From contig NZ_JAPVLU010000011.1 of NCBI RefSeq assembly GCF_027158205.1, positions 1 through 64,000 on the forward strand: 64,000 nt of DNA, read 5' to 3'. Positions 25,907 through 36,500 of the stretch are shown piece by piece (position 1 is the stretch's first letter; each line of letters begins with the position of its first letter). This stretch comes from Streptomyces sp. H39-S7. Lineage in GTDB: Bacteria > Actinomycetota > Actinomycetes > Streptomycetales > Streptomycetaceae. Below the pieces are notes generated by a model. The model did no database searches, was not told where the DNA came from, and saw only the letters and a list, made by a program, of their open reading frames with translations. The translations under genes and the position numbers were made by a program.

Positions 25907-27249
25907 GCGGCACTCCCGATGGTCTTGAGCAGAGCTCGGGTGTCAATCAGGTGCTCGCCCAGGCTCCGCGTCCCCGCAGTCTTGCGGCTCCGCAGGCCGC
26001 GGTGCAGTTCGGTGACGCGGCGAAAAGTCTCGCCGTGTTGAACCTGGGCGACCAGTTCGAGGGCGGCGTGGCCGTCCTCGCAGGCGGCCTCGACGTGGTT
26101 GGCCCCCGCGTGTGCCTCCGCGCGGGAGACGTACGCGGTGCACCGGTGCCGCAGCATCTCGGGCGATAGCTGTTCGATTGCTTTGTCCAAGGACGGCAGG
26201 GCTTCGGCATGCCGGCCGAGCCGGACCAGGTCGCTTCCCTCGTAGGCATCGGCCTTGGACAGGTCGAACCAGGCGATGCCGCCCCAACGATCGTCGTCCA
26301 TCGGGCCGGACAGCAGGGTGCGGGACTCCTCCAAGGAGGAACGGAAGCCGTGATCGTCGCCGGTGGTGGAGTACATCTCGGAGGCGACCGCATTCGTCCA
26401 CGCGCGCATCCGCTTCGAGGCCCCGCGCTCGGCGGTGTCCACAGCGGCGAGCGCGTAGTCCAGGCCGCCGTCGGGGTCGCCGCCGTAGGACGTGCGGAAG
26501 GCCCGCCCGCCCAGGATCAGCGCGGCCAGCTCCGGACTGCCGATCTCCTTCGCGATCTGGTAGCCGAGGTCCATGTAGGCGTCGGCCTGTTCCTGGTCGC
26601 CCAGGTCGAGCGAGAGCAGGACGGCGGCGAGTGCCGCCATCTCCGCCATGTGCGTCAGAAGCGAGCTCCGCAGGTGGACGGGCTGGTCCTTCGGCCGCAG
26701 CGAGGTGACCAACTGGAGCTGGTCATGGGCCACCGGGACCAGGCTGGAGGCCGGGAACGACTTGTAGGACCGGCGGTAACTGGCACCGATCGACCGCAGC
26801 TCGTCCACAGTGGCTTGATCCACGCTGCCACCCGAAGGCCAGCTGACCTGGGCTCGGGCGTCGGGTGACAGACCCTTGATGGCGGCGGTCAGACCGGCCA
26901 GCGAGCCGAGGGTGAAGGAACGTCGAAGCACAGTCTCTGAGCTTTCCGCATCGGACGACATCATGTGTGGTGAACACGGGGAAGGCGCGTGTGATCTGGG
27001 TGACGGAGTTACCAACGGAACCGTGGCGTATCGCACGTCGAACGCCAGGATGTGATCAACAGTCAACCCCAGCGACCCGGCCATTCGCTCCGCCATGCTC
27101 AGGCTGTCCAGCGCGCTGACACCGCGCTCCACCTGGCCCACCCACGATTCGGACCTTCCCACCGCAGCCCCGAGTTCGTGCTGAAGTAAGCCCTTGCGCC
27201 TCCTGCCTTTCTCGATGCGTTTGCCGATGATCTTGTCGATCTCCGCCAC
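25903..27249 (-). CDS. Xre-type regulator with C-terminal TPR region
   Basis: 448 residues from the GTG at 27247-27249, which has GAGGTG about five bases upstream; longer starts add sequence unlike the family. The N-terminal helix-turn-helix (IIGKRIEKGRRRKGLLQHEL, SESWVGQVERGV) is followed by a linker and a helical TPR-like region from about 170 to the end (YRRSYKSFPASSLVPVAHDQ, EALPSLDKAIEQL, GHAALELVAQVQHGETF). Proteins of this plan often act as single-component or peptide-responsive regulators in Streptomyces. It is the first gene of the minus-strand run down to 21048. Confidence 0.85.
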   Translation of the reverse strand: MAEIDKIIGKRIEKGRRRKGLLQHELGAAVGRSESWVGQVERGVSALDSLSMAERMAGSLGLTVDHILAFDVRYATVPLVTPSPRSHAPSPCSPHMMSSDAESSETVLRRSFTLGSLAGLTAAIKGLSPDARAQVSWPSGGSVDQATVDELRSIGASYRRSYKSFPASSLVPVAHDQLQLVTSLRPKDQPVHLRSSLLTHMAEMAALAAVLLSLDLGDQEQADAYMDLGYQIAKEIGSPELAALILGGRAFRTSYGGDPDGGLDYALAAVDTAERGASKRMRAWTNAVASEMYSTTGDDHGFRSSLEESRTLLSGPMDDDRWGGIAWFDLSKADAYEGSDLVRLGRHAEALPSLDKAIEQLSPEMLRHRCTAYVSRAEAHAGANHVEAACEDGHAALELVAQVQHGETFRRVTELHRGLRSRKTAGTRSLGEHLIDTRALLKTIGSAA

Positions 27250-27532
27250 TGGACACCTCGAAGTCCGTGATCGCACAACTACAGACGGCAACCGTACCCG
27301 CCAAAGCCTCGCTCCGGCAGCGCAGCGCAGGACCCGAACTGCGCGGCCCGTCAGCTCCAGCCCACTCCCGGGCTCCGCTGGGAACACCGCCGGAAGGCCG
27401 CAGGCGCCGACGGGCAGCGTGTCCGCCGCCTTACCAGCCGCTACAGACACTCACGCGGTACGGGAAACGCGTCGGAACACTCAACAGCGATGGCTCTACT
27501 TCAGGCCGCGGCAGACAGAAATCGTCGGTTGG

Positions 27533-29377
27533 TCATTCGCAGCTTCCCGGATATGCGGTGAGCTGGTTCAGGTGTGTCTCGAGCTCATCCAGGCTGAAAC
27601 TGATGTGGGTGTGCTCAGTTCCTCTGGGCACGATGCTGATGGTCTGGTTCAAGAACTCCTCTACACGTGCTCGGGAAAAAGATACCAATGCTGTTCCTTC
27701 AGGCGACCTAAGTTCGATGAAAGTCTGAGGTTCGCCGTCGCAGCCGCCCGCGCTGGTCCGGATCGTCACATCGCCGTTGCCTGACCTCCCGAACAGACCG
27801 TCTGCCAACAGATCCCGGCCGAAGGTCCAGGTGACGTGTCCCTGCTGCGACTTGAACACCGCCTCCACTGCGTAAGGATCTGCTGCCCGATACAGCAGGC
27901 GTGTGGGCAGCGGCAGGGTGCTGCTGCTGTCGTCTGATCCCCGGTAGAGCCGTCCGACAATCTCAGTTTGGATGGCATGCCGAGAAAGGACATCCTTTCG
28001 TCCGCTTGCCTCGTCCCGCAGATTCGCGACATTTGCACTGTCCGCCTCGGCCGTTTTTTCCGGGATTTTCCAACCGCTGTCGGGCCTCCAGAGAAGCGTC
28101 TGCGGCTTTCGTGGCACGCCCAGGCAGCGCAGTTCTAGAGCTGGCACCCACGAACGCTCCACGGCGGCAGGTGCGAATAGTCCCTTCACCTGTTGGTACC
28201 CGTCTGTCGACACCCGCCACCCCTCCTCGGCGAGCGCGGCTCCGAGCGCCCGCCGATGCAAGAGTTCATCAAGTTCTTCACACCTGAGGACAGCTTCCAG
28301 GAGGTCGCACGTGGCAGGAAGGTGAGCGAACTGCAATCGCCAACCCTCCAATGTCTGCGGTGTCTCTGGCTTGCCGTGGGCTGCGATGTCAGAGAGCAGG
28401 TGGATATGCGAACTCCACCCCCGCTGTCGGTCATCGCGGCGTGTCAGATCGACCCAGGAGGCGGTCCGGTCGGATACCGAGGAGGGCGCCCGCTGCGGAG
28501 CTGGGTTCCTTCGCATGGTCGGCCACTGCGTTCGCTTCGCGTGCGCATCAGCGATCACGGCAAGCCGAGCGGTCAAGGTGTCTTCATGGAACTCTTCCTG
28601 GAGGCGCCTCCCGAGCGCGTCCAAGATGCCCGACTCTTTGGTCTCAACACGCCCTGCCGCGCCTTGCTTCACCGCGGTCCGCCTCTGACGTTCGGTCACA
28701 CCCCCAGGACGTTGAGAGAAGCACCGGTGTGCCTTGAGCCTGCAGTCTCGATACTCCATGAGTTCGGGCAGTCCAAAACTGAAAGCTTCGGCGGAACGCA
28801 GCAGGCTGCAGGTTTGGTTGCGGGAATCGACGAGAGTCGCTTCCCGCGTTAGCCATGCGCCGGCCACACCTTCGAAGAACGCAACCGTGTAGTCCTGCAG
28901 GTTGGGGAGCCGGTGCTGGTTGTTCTCTCCGTTCCGCTCAGTACGCACCCAGTCATCCAGCGCTGCCCAGCGATCGGGTACGACGATGATGGCTTCTTGA
29001 CGCAGCAGCGGGCAAAGACCCGCTTCGGCAGCAGCCTGGAAGAACTCGGCAAGGCAGACGCGGAGGCTGCTCTTGCCCGATCCGGTAAAGCCCCTCGTGT
29101 AGCCAAGAGCTGGTTCCTGCCGCGATTCAACAGGCCGTGTTGTCAGGAGGGGACGGTGGGTGTCGGTGCTCTCGGCGGGGGTTGCGTGCTGGTCGCTGCC
29201 GGTTTGTGGGCAACGGGCAGCCTCGGCGAAACGCCGCCGTGCGTCCGGGGTCGCCGAACCGAGCGCGGCCATCACCCGCGGCGCCCCCAGGCTGGAGGCT
29301 TCCAGGAGGGTGTCGAAGTCGTCGTCGTCCGCCGGCGCCGTGACGTTGTCCATGGCCCCTTCACTCCCAGCGCTCAT
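27533..29377 (-). CDS. P-loop-containing protein with C-terminal SsgA domain
   Basis: 614 residues. The last part (about 495-605) is a clear SsgA-like domain: LPTRLLYRAADPYAVEAVF, VTWTFGRDLLADGLF, GNGDVTIRT, ELRSPEGTALVSF and VPRGTEHTHI. SsgA-like proteins are normally small (about 130-145 residues) and control sporulation division in actinomycetes. Here the domain is joined to about 490 residues I cannot assign, including a good Walker A (GFTGSGKSS, near 96). No clear Walker B is seen. GC at third positions is lower than in neighbours, suggesting transfer. Its start overlaps the upstream sigma-like gene by four bases. It could be a true fusion or an old joining of two genes. Confidence 0.65.
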   Translation of the reverse strand: MSAGSEGAMDNVTAPADDDDFDTLLEASSLGAPRVMAALGSATPDARRRFAEAARCPQTGSDQHATPAESTDTHRPLLTTRPVESRQEPALGYTRGFTGSGKSSLRVCLAEFFQAAAEAGLCPLLRQEAIIVVPDRWAALDDWVRTERNGENNQHRLPNLQDYTVAFFEGVAGAWLTREATLVDSRNQTCSLLRSAEAFSFGLPELMEYRDCRLKAHRCFSQRPGGVTERQRRTAVKQGAAGRVETKESGILDALGRRLQEEFHEDTLTARLAVIADAHAKRTQWPTMRRNPAPQRAPSSVSDRTASWVDLTRRDDRQRGWSSHIHLLSDIAAHGKPETPQTLEGWRLQFAHLPATCDLLEAVLRCEELDELLHRRALGAALAEEGWRVSTDGYQQVKGLFAPAAVERSWVPALELRCLGVPRKPQTLLWRPDSGWKIPEKTAEADSANVANLRDEASGRKDVLSRHAIQTEIVGRLYRGSDDSSSTLPLPTRLLYRAADPYAVEAVFKSQQGHVTWTFGRDLLADGLFGRSGNGDVTIRTSAGGCDGEPQTFIELRSPEGTALVSFSRARVEEFLNQTISIVPRGTEHTHISFSLDELETHLNQLTAYPGSCE

Positions 29378-30219
29378 CGCGCTCCTCCCTCTCCCAGCTC
29401 AAGCTGGCGAACCTGCTTGGTGAGACGCTCCCGCAGTCGGCCGAGGCGGCGCTCCAGCGCTTTTTCCGTCAGCCCGACGCGCTGTGCGGCCTCGGCCTGT
29501 GTGTATCCCAGAGCCCGCCATCCCAGTCCCTCGCGAACCTGCGGGTCCTTCACGAGCGGCAGGAGGCGGCTGACGTAGTCGTGGGTCACTGCGACGTGGA
29601 TCGGATCGGTGGCCCGTTGGTCAGGGACCAGCGCAAAGGGATCGGCGGGGCCGTCGCTGCTTGCGTAGTCCAGCTGAGCCTGCTCCTGCTGGTCGTTGTC
29701 GAACCAGCGAATATAAATCCGGGGGAAGGCTCGGATGACCGCGCCGATGAAGTAAGTGTCCAAGTTTGCGCCGCCCTTGGGGCTCCAGCGTCCCTGAACG
29801 AGGCCGTAGGTGCGGAAGACATGCAGGCCGCCGAGGACGCTGTCGACGACCACGCCGTCCCGGTCTTCGCGGGTCCACGCGACGCTGATCTTGTCGGTGG
29901 GCACAGGGCGCCCGACCTCGCGGGCCCTGACGAAGACTTCGCCGCTCGCGGTCCATTTGGTCATGGTGTGGTAGCCGTACTCCGACAGGCGGTGCACGAC
30001 CTTCTGGTAGTTCTCGCCCTCGAACCCGTCTGCGCGCAGCTTCTCGACGATCTTGCCGTCCAGCTGCCGGCGCCGGGCGCGCGTCTGCTCATCTGCTTCT
30101 GCGCCCAGGTTGCGGTCGAGGAGCGCCAGGTCGTGCGGGACCAGCTCGACGTCCTCCGGTGTGAGAGGACACAAAGGGGGACAGGCGATGTTGTCGCCGC
30201 CCTCGAGCGCTTCCGGCAC
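29374..30219 (-). CDS. Sigma-70-like factor
   Basis: 281 residues from the GTG at 30217-30219, chosen because GGGAG sits about five bases upstream; a longer frame to 30408 adds an unlikely N-terminus. A sigma region 2-like part (NLDTYFIGAVIRAFPRIYIRW) is followed by a region 4 helix-turn-helix (REGLGWRALGYTQAEAAQRV to LTEKALERRLGRLRERL). It probably directs transcription of a few genes, perhaps its own operon with the SsgA-domain protein. It is divergent from the small membrane protein at 30442. Confidence 0.7.
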   Translation of the reverse strand: MPEALEGGDNIACPPLCPLTPEDVELVPHDLALLDRNLGAEADEQTRARRRQLDGKIVEKLRADGFEGENYQKVVHRLSEYGYHTMTKWTASGEVFVRAREVGRPVPTDKISVAWTREDRDGVVVDSVLGGLHVFRTYGLVQGRWSPKGGANLDTYFIGAVIRAFPRIYIRWFDNDQQEQAQLDYASSDGPADPFALVPDQRATDPIHVAVTHDYVSRLLPLVKDPQVREGLGWRALGYTQAEAAQRVGLTEKALERRLGRLRERLTKQVRQLELGEGGAR

Positions 30220-30395
30220 ATTCGCTCCCAAGCATCCGCAGCAGGTCTGGGCGGCCCCATGTGGACGCCTCGCATACGTCTTAGACGCCGCGGACGATTC
30301 TCCCCCCGGGTTGAGCCGAGAAATTTTTGGTTTCCGAAAGTGATCCACGTCACAGGGGAGAGTGTGGCGCTGTCCGCCTATACCTCTTGCATCAC

Positions 30396-30419
30396 ATGCG
30401 TCCGACACGACGGACGCAT
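30396..30419 (+). promoter_or_regulatory. Inverted repeat in the divergent intergenic region
   Basis: A perfect 9-bp stem (ATGCGTCCG with CGGACGCAT) and a 6-base loop lie 22 bases before the GTG of the small membrane protein gene, in the 222-base region between it and the divergent sigma-like gene. It could be an operator or a 5-prime leader hairpin. Confidence 0.4.
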
Positions 30420-30441
30420 CGCCCTATCCCAGGAGTTGACG

Positions 30442-30633
30442 GTGTCCCAGCCCAACCCGGAGCCTTCGCTGCTCAGTCAGCGCGCCGCGGTGGTCTTCCT
30501 GCTCGGCGTCCTGGCCGCTGTCGCCGCGGCGGTCCTGACCGTCCTCGCCGGCGGCGCCCTGGCCGACGGGCTTCTCGCCGGGGGCGGCGCGTTCGTCGCC
30601 GGCGTGCTGTTCTTCCACACGATCATCGCCTGA
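30442..30633 (+). CDS. Small membrane protein
   Basis: 63 residues starting at GTG 30442, with AGGAG at 30431-30435 and a six-base spacer, a strong ribosome site. The sequence has two hydrophobic segments (AAVVFLLGVLAAVAAAVLTV and GGGAFVAGVLFFHTII) separated by a short loop, so it is a two-pass membrane protein. The family is not recognised. A strong terminator-like hairpin follows 23 bases after the stop, so it is probably a single-gene transcript. Confidence 0.65.
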   Translation: MSQPNPEPSLLSQRAAVVFLLGVLAAVAAAVLTVLAGGALADGLLAGGGAFVAGVLFFHTIIA

Positions 30634-30656
30634 CGGCAACGCGCGAAGGCTTCCCC

Positions 30657-30683
30657 GGTCCCGCACCCCTTGGTTGCGGGACC
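30657..30683 (+). terminator. Rho-independent-like hairpin after small membrane protein
   Basis: A perfect 9-bp stem (GGTCCCGCA with TGCGGGACC) and a 9-base loop sits 23 bases after the stop codon at 30633. There is no T-run, as usual for Streptomyces. Confidence 0.6.
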
Positions 30684-30947
30684 AAGAAGCCTCCCCGGCG
30701 GTTCTGCTCCCAGCCCGTTTCACGATGATCACCACGATGTGCGCGGTGTCCTGCCCTGACCGTGCTCCCCCGGCATTGCCCAGCTCCGCTCACGCTCAGG
30801 CCGCTGTGTCCGAGATTCTTTCGGTCGGCATTGGACAGTACCGGTCCGGATTTTGACCGTTCCGCCTGGCGAATTCGATCGCCCAGGAACGTGAGTTGCC
30901 CCGCCGCCCTTTTCCGGCTGAACCGCGCTTCCGGCTTCAGCCCGAGC

Positions 30948-31130
30948 ATGATCACCAACTGGTTACGGGCCGGGCTACCCGCGCTCGCTCTCTCCGCTCT
31001 GCCTCTCCTCGCCACCAGCACCACGGCCACCGCCGCTACCCCGGCCGTGGAGGATTCCCCGGCTTCGGGTTCCCCGGCTACGCCGGGTGCCGTGGTGAGG
31101 CGGCTGGTCCGATCGCCCGATCCGCTCTGA
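30948..31130 (+). CDS. Possible small secreted peptide
   Basis: A 60-residue frame, MITNWLRAGLPALALSALPL.. with a signal-peptide-like stretch ending near TTATAATPA, then a short Ser/Pro/Ala-rich tail. The ribosome site is weak and the mature part would be only about 30 residues, so the call is tentative. Apart from this, the stretch 30684-31416 contains no gene that I can support; the AT-richer part around 31255-31320 is where a promoter for the next operon would be expected. Confidence 0.25.
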   Translation: MITNWLRAGLPALALSALPLLATSTTATAATPAVEDSPASGSPATPGAVVRRLVRSPDPL

Positions 31131-31416
31131 CCGCTGCTGAGCAGGGCTGATGGTGAGGTATCGGAGCCGGTGCCGTGCCTCGTTCCGTCCAGCCGGAGTC
31201 CGCAGTGGTTTGACCTCATGCGGTAGGTATCCCGCAGATGGGCGTTGCGGTCGCATTTCGCAGAAAAGAACACCAAGTGGGGGGTGCTTGTCCGAGTGGT
31301 GCGCTAAAAATCAATACGGGACAGAAAGCTCGGGGGTGCGTCATGGCATCGATCGCTCGGTGTGGGATCAGTCGTCGTCGCTCGACCATGAGCGTGGGCC
31401 GATTGTGGAGCCGCCG

Positions 31417-33579
31417 GTGAGAGGGCTGCCGGGCGCGGGTGCGCCGTTGTTCTTCCATGAGCTGACGTTGGGCTGCGCTGCACTGCCCGGCGAGGTGAAG
31501 GAGGAACTGGTCTGCTTTTTGGAGGACGTGGCGCACGTGCGCCGTGGGCCGTTGCACCTGTGCACTGCCTTCAACGCCGTGTACTTCGGGTATGACCTTG
31601 ATGCCGGCGCCTACAGCACGGACATCCTTGACCCCGAGGCGTTTACCCTCTTGGGCTCCGGTGTCCGGGATCCGCTACCACCGGTGGGTTCCTTTGTGCG
31701 AATAGAACGTGGTGCGCACTCCTTGTGGGGGGAAGTCTGTGCGTCGTTCGGTGCCTCGTTGGAGGTCGACGAAGACGGATGGGCTCCGGGCTCCGTGTCG
31801 GGGGCGCCGTTCACGGCCGAGTCGCAGGCCCCGCTCGCGCGTGCGGTGATCGACTGGGAGGCACTGGGCGCGTTGACGGCCGTTGAGCACAAGGAGCTCG
31901 CCCGCATTCGCCGGTCCTCTGCGGGTGTGGTGGACCAGCGGGGCCATGTGGTGGGGACCGCCGACACGAGCGGTCTGGTGTCGGGGCGGGATCATAGCGG
32001 GCTGTATCGACAGTTCCTCTTGGGGCCGGCCCGGGGACTGCTGGCGGCGGGAGCCCTGGGACCCCTGCTGCAGGACCCTGCAGACACGGTGGCGGCAGAG
32101 CGTGCTCTGCAGGGGTGCTTCAGCACGTTGCAGGAGCTACTGCGCCAGGCTCCAGGGTTGGCCCTGTGGGACCTGTACGCGCAGCCGGTGGACCGGCATC
32201 GGCAGTTCGCGTCCGGTCCGGTGGCCGAGGAGATGGTGGATCGGTTCACCCGTCCAGCCTCGGACGGTTCTGCGCGCTACAGCGCGGTCTGGCCGGTGCT
32301 GGCCGGGTGGGAACGCGAGGTGGGTGATGAGCACGCGCTGGAGCTCACCGCGGCGGCCTCCGCGATGGTGGATGCCAATCTGGTGCTGGCCACGCAGGCC
32401 ACCGGGGGCCGCCTGCGCCGCAAGGTGGACCTGCGGATCGATGACAGCTGGCAGCAGGGCGGCATCTGGCGGGCGCAAGCCCTTCCGGTCGACGTGGTGT
32501 TGGCGGACTGCGACCCATTGATCCCGGCCGGCCTGGGGCATCAGGAGCATCTTCGGCCGGAGGCCGGCGCGCGCACGGGCAGCCCCAGCAGTAGGCAGAA
32601 CGCCTCGGTGGTGCACGTGGAGCATCTGGACGCAGCGCTGCTGGTGGTGTCGGTGGCGCTGTCGGGGGCGGACCTGTCGGCCGGGCGGCTGCCGTTGTCA
32701 GGTCCGGTGCTGGCCCTGTTGGGCGAGGGGGCGTTGACGTTGCAGGTGCATCACAGCGGTCAGCTGGTGGACCGTGATGTGGCCCGGCAGCGGACGCAGC
32801 GTGAACCGGGTGGGCTGGTACCGGTGCGGTGGCCGGATTCCTTCTATCCCGGCATCAAGATCACTGTGGCTGCTGCTCGTTCCGGTCGGCAGTTGATAGC
32901 CACCACAGCGCTCCTACCGGATCCCGTGCGGGTCGGGGACGCAGTGTTGGACTGGGATTTCGACCCGGTACTGCTGGCCGAGGCGTGGGGCTTGCCGGCT
33001 CTTGCCCTCCCGGTGGGCCTCGTAGCGCTGCCGCAGCGGCCGGTCAGTGGGGGGTATCGGCCGCCGGTGACGGCGCTGGAAGTATTGATCGTGGCGGCGT
33101 TGGTGCGCGACGGCAGGATCGGTCCGGCCCGTTCCCGGTCGTTGGACGGCCAGCAGCTAGGTGCGGCGATGTTCGGCCCGGATGTGGTCACGCCGCCCTT
33201 ACTGTGGACGGTGATCCATACCTGTGAGGACATGGCAGCGGTCGGGATCCTCACCCGCACGGTGGTCGCTCACGGTGGGATGCTGCCGGAGGTGTTCACC
33301 TGGTGGCCCGATACCGAGGAGGCTCGGGAGGCACAGCGGGCCGCCGAGGGCGCCGATACCGCCGCACGGCAGATTCGGCACTGGCGGCGTCCCTGGGAGC
33401 GCCGGTTGCCTGACGGGCACCACGCCACCGCCGCTGCACGGGCTCGTTACGCCCAGTGGCGCCTCGAGGTCGACGGCCCGGACGCCGACACCGAACTGTC
33501 TGAGGGGCACACGTTTGTACGCGGCCATCGACGGGGCCACGGGCAGGCCCCCGCCTGGCACCAGCACCTGCACCGCTGA
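31417..33579 (+). CDS. Uncharacterised 720-residue partner of the large ATPase
   Basis: The start is the GTG at 31417, with GGAG six bases upstream; longer starts run into non-coding-like sequence. No known domain is recognised. The protein is soluble, with no signal or membrane segment. It opens with FFHELTLGCAALPGEVKEEL, has a middle region rich in short strands and charged residues, and ends with a winged-helix-like part (LLWTVIHTCEDMAAVGILTR) and a basic tail (HTFVRGHRRGHG). It is separated from the 1975-residue ATPase by 18 bases, so the two are one operon. It may be the adaptor, sensor or effector of that ATPase; this is inference. Confidence 0.7.
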   Translation: MRGLPGAGAPLFFHELTLGCAALPGEVKEELVCFLEDVAHVRRGPLHLCTAFNAVYFGYDLDAGAYSTDILDPEAFTLLGSGVRDPLPPVGSFVRIERGAHSLWGEVCASFGASLEVDEDGWAPGSVSGAPFTAESQAPLARAVIDWEALGALTAVEHKELARIRRSSAGVVDQRGHVVGTADTSGLVSGRDHSGLYRQFLLGPARGLLAAGALGPLLQDPADTVAAERALQGCFSTLQELLRQAPGLALWDLYAQPVDRHRQFASGPVAEEMVDRFTRPASDGSARYSAVWPVLAGWEREVGDEHALELTAAASAMVDANLVLATQATGGRLRRKVDLRIDDSWQQGGIWRAQALPVDVVLADCDPLIPAGLGHQEHLRPEAGARTGSPSSRQNASVVHVEHLDAALLVVSVALSGADLSAGRLPLSGPVLALLGEGALTLQVHHSGQLVDRDVARQRTQREPGGLVPVRWPDSFYPGIKITVAAARSGRQLIATTALLPDPVRVGDAVLDWDFDPVLLAEAWGLPALALPVGLVALPQRPVSGGYRPPVTALEVLIVAALVRDGRIGPARSRSLDGQQLGAAMFGPDVVTPPLLWTVIHTCEDMAAVGILTRTVVAHGGMLPEVFTWWPDTEEAREAQRAAEGADTAARQIRHWRRPWERRLPDGHHATAAARARYAQWRLEVDGPDADTELSEGHTFVRGHRRGHGQAPAWHQHLHR

Positions 33580-33597
33580 ACCATGGAAAGGAATCCT

Positions 33598-36500
33598 GTG
33601 GCACGCCGCACTCCGCGCACCTTGCACCAGACTCTTGCTGAGCCGCATCGCACCCAATACCTGGCCCTGGAACAGGCCGTCGCAGGACTGTCGGACCCGG
33701 TCGGGGATGTGCTGGCTTTGGTCACCGAGGAGCAGCTCGCCTCGATGCTGGAGCGGCTCAGCCGCAAGAACCGCACGGCGGTTCTGCAGGAGCTGCGTAC
33801 TCCGGCCGTAGGGCAACCGAGCACCCACGCGGTGCGGCAGGCGCTGGCAGCGCTGCGGCGCAGTGAGGGGGCTCAGCAGACCTACGCCATCGGGACGCTC
33901 ACCCAGCCCACGCTCGACGGTATGCAAGATGGGCTGTCGACCTGGTTGGAGCAGGGTGCGGACCGTGAGCTGGCCGGTTTGGAGGAGCTGGCGCCGGACC
34001 GGACCGTGCTGCTGCTCACCGGTCTGGTGCAGTGGCGGGTTACGCATCTGGCAGTCCCGTTGCTGCACTTGGTGCTGCGCGACCATCCCCTGTCGTCGTG
34101 GCCTGCCGAGAGCGCCGACGCCGTGGTGCGGGCCTGCCAGGCCTTCGAGGAAACCTATCGCAACCGGCCGGCCGGCAGCCTGCCGGTCGAATTGGCGTCT
34201 GAACCTGCGGATCAGCCGGGCTCTGGTGAGGCGCCTGCGGTACCGGATAGTCCCTTCAACGCTATCGATCTGAGCAGCGCGGCAGCCTGTGCAGCTCAGG
34301 CCGAGCGGTTGCGTGGTGCCTTTGTGTCGGGCACCGAGGTGGTAGCCGAGGCCGCGCTCTTGCTGGCGGCCGGCCGAGTGGTGCCCGCTGAGCTGCTGCG
34401 CCCTGCCGAGCGGGTACGGCAGGTGGTCGATGAAGTGCACATGGCCGTAGTGCGGGCAGGGCACGCACTCGGCCCGCTTCCGGGGCCGGATCTGCCGGGC
34501 CTGCTGGAGGCACTGGAGGCGCTGGGTGCTGCGGCCGACCAGGACCACGCGTTGCGGAAGGCCTTGCGGGACGTGGCGGAAACACGCGGTCCGGAGGGAC
34601 ACCCGGCGGTCGCGCAGTTGCATGCCGCTGTGGACGCGTTGCTGGCCGTCGATGGTTGGGCCCCGCAGCAGGTTCAGGAAGCCGGTCATCTGGCAGCAGT
34701 CGCGGAGTTGGCGCACGCGGTGGAGTCGGATGATGACGACGGCGCCGATGCTCTGACGGAGCGCCTGCGCCAGAGTCTGCCCCCGGCTATCACGCCGGTG
34801 CTGACCTTGATTCTTCGCGGCAAGGCTGTTCTTGGGCCCCTTCCCTCCGGTAACGGTCAGGCGAACGGTTCAGGAGTCGGGCAGACGCAAGACCCGGCAC
34901 CGCGTGTGCCGACCAGCCTCGAACTCCCGCCCCTGCAAAAATCAGGTGCCCCTCTGGTCAGCGATGCCGAGCGGCTGCCTGAGGCTGACGCAGCGCTGAT
35001 CCCGCTCCCCCGGCAGATCGACGTCGTGCAACAAACCCCGGTCGGCGATTCTTCCCCCGCCGCCCGGTCCTCGGCATTGCCCTCGGCCGGCGTTGTGGCT
35101 GTCGATGACCAGCTCATCGCGGTGCGGCCCGTTACCGCCCCCACCGCAGTGGCACCGACCGCGCGGAAACCAGATGATGCGCCTGCAGACCCGCCTGCTC
35201 CCACCGCTTCCCCCGTTCTTGCCGATCTGACGGGACGGGGACAGCTGGCCCTGGCCCACCACGCGGCTCGCGCCCTCGGCCATCACGACACCGCCTCGGC
35301 GCTGCGCGCCCTGGCCTTGGCAGAGGCCATGCGGTCGGACACCGGTGCCTGTGCCCACGAGTTGCGTGCGGCGGTGACCGATCAACTGCAGCAGGGTGTG
35401 CCGGGGACCTTGGCCGATCAGCTGATCATGCTGGCCGCCGCTGTACGGTCCGGGCTGCTCGCCGGGGATCCCGACAGTGGCGAGTTCGCCTTGAAGATCG
35501 CCGCGCAGTGGCACGACCTGCCCGCAACGGATGCGGTGGCTACTGCGATCGGTCACGCGTCCGCCCGGGGTCAGCTGTCTGGACGCACCACCCTCAATGT
35601 CCTGGCCGCCCGGCCCGACACCGGCGATGACCTCGCCGTAGTCTGCGACACCGCCCGCGCCGAGCTGCGCGGTGGCCCCAACCTCAACAACCTGCGAGCC
35701 AAGCAGTTCGCCGATCGGTGGTGGGCGCCCGACGGCCGGATCGGGACTTTGCTCCACGCGGTGGCCGATGACCGGCGGGAGCTGGCAGCCGCCACCCGGC
35801 AGCACCTGCGGGAGCTGGGCGCGCCCGGGTCCCTGTCCGTGTTCTTGGACCGTGATGACAAAGCGGTCCGCGGCACGTCCCGCAAACTCCAGAATGCTGC
35901 CCGCTCACGGATCCTGCAGCACGCGGCCAACTCCCTCGACATTGTCCAGCAGTGGCTGGTTCTTATCGCCCAGGCCCAGCCCCGTGCGACCGATCCGCTG
36001 TCGTTCTTGTACGAGGCAGTGCAACCGCATCGTCAACGCATGATCGACGAGCTGACCGCCTTGACCGAGGTCGACCCGAAGTCTCTGACCGCGGCGGCCG
36101 CGCGCGCTTGCTTGGCGAGCTTGGAGACAACGGTGCGGCTGTTGGCCGGTGGAACACTCCCCGGCACCGAACCTGAGCCGTCCGCTGTCCTGAACAGTGA
36201 CCTGCTGCGCGCCCCCGACCTGGACCTCAACGCCCAACTGACCCCGTCCCGTGCCCCGACCCTGGACGATGTCGCAGCTGCCGACCGCTCTGACTGGGCC
36301 CAGGCGGTACGCACGAGTATCGACCGGGAGAACTACGCCATCGCCCGGATCGCCCTGGACGCCTTGGAACAGACGGACACCGCTTCCCCGGCGCTGACGG
36401 ACGAACTGCGTGCCACGCTGCATACCCGGCGCGCCCATAGCGGCAGCGCAATCAGAACCCTGCACGGCGAACTGGCCCGGGATATCGACACCGCTATCCG

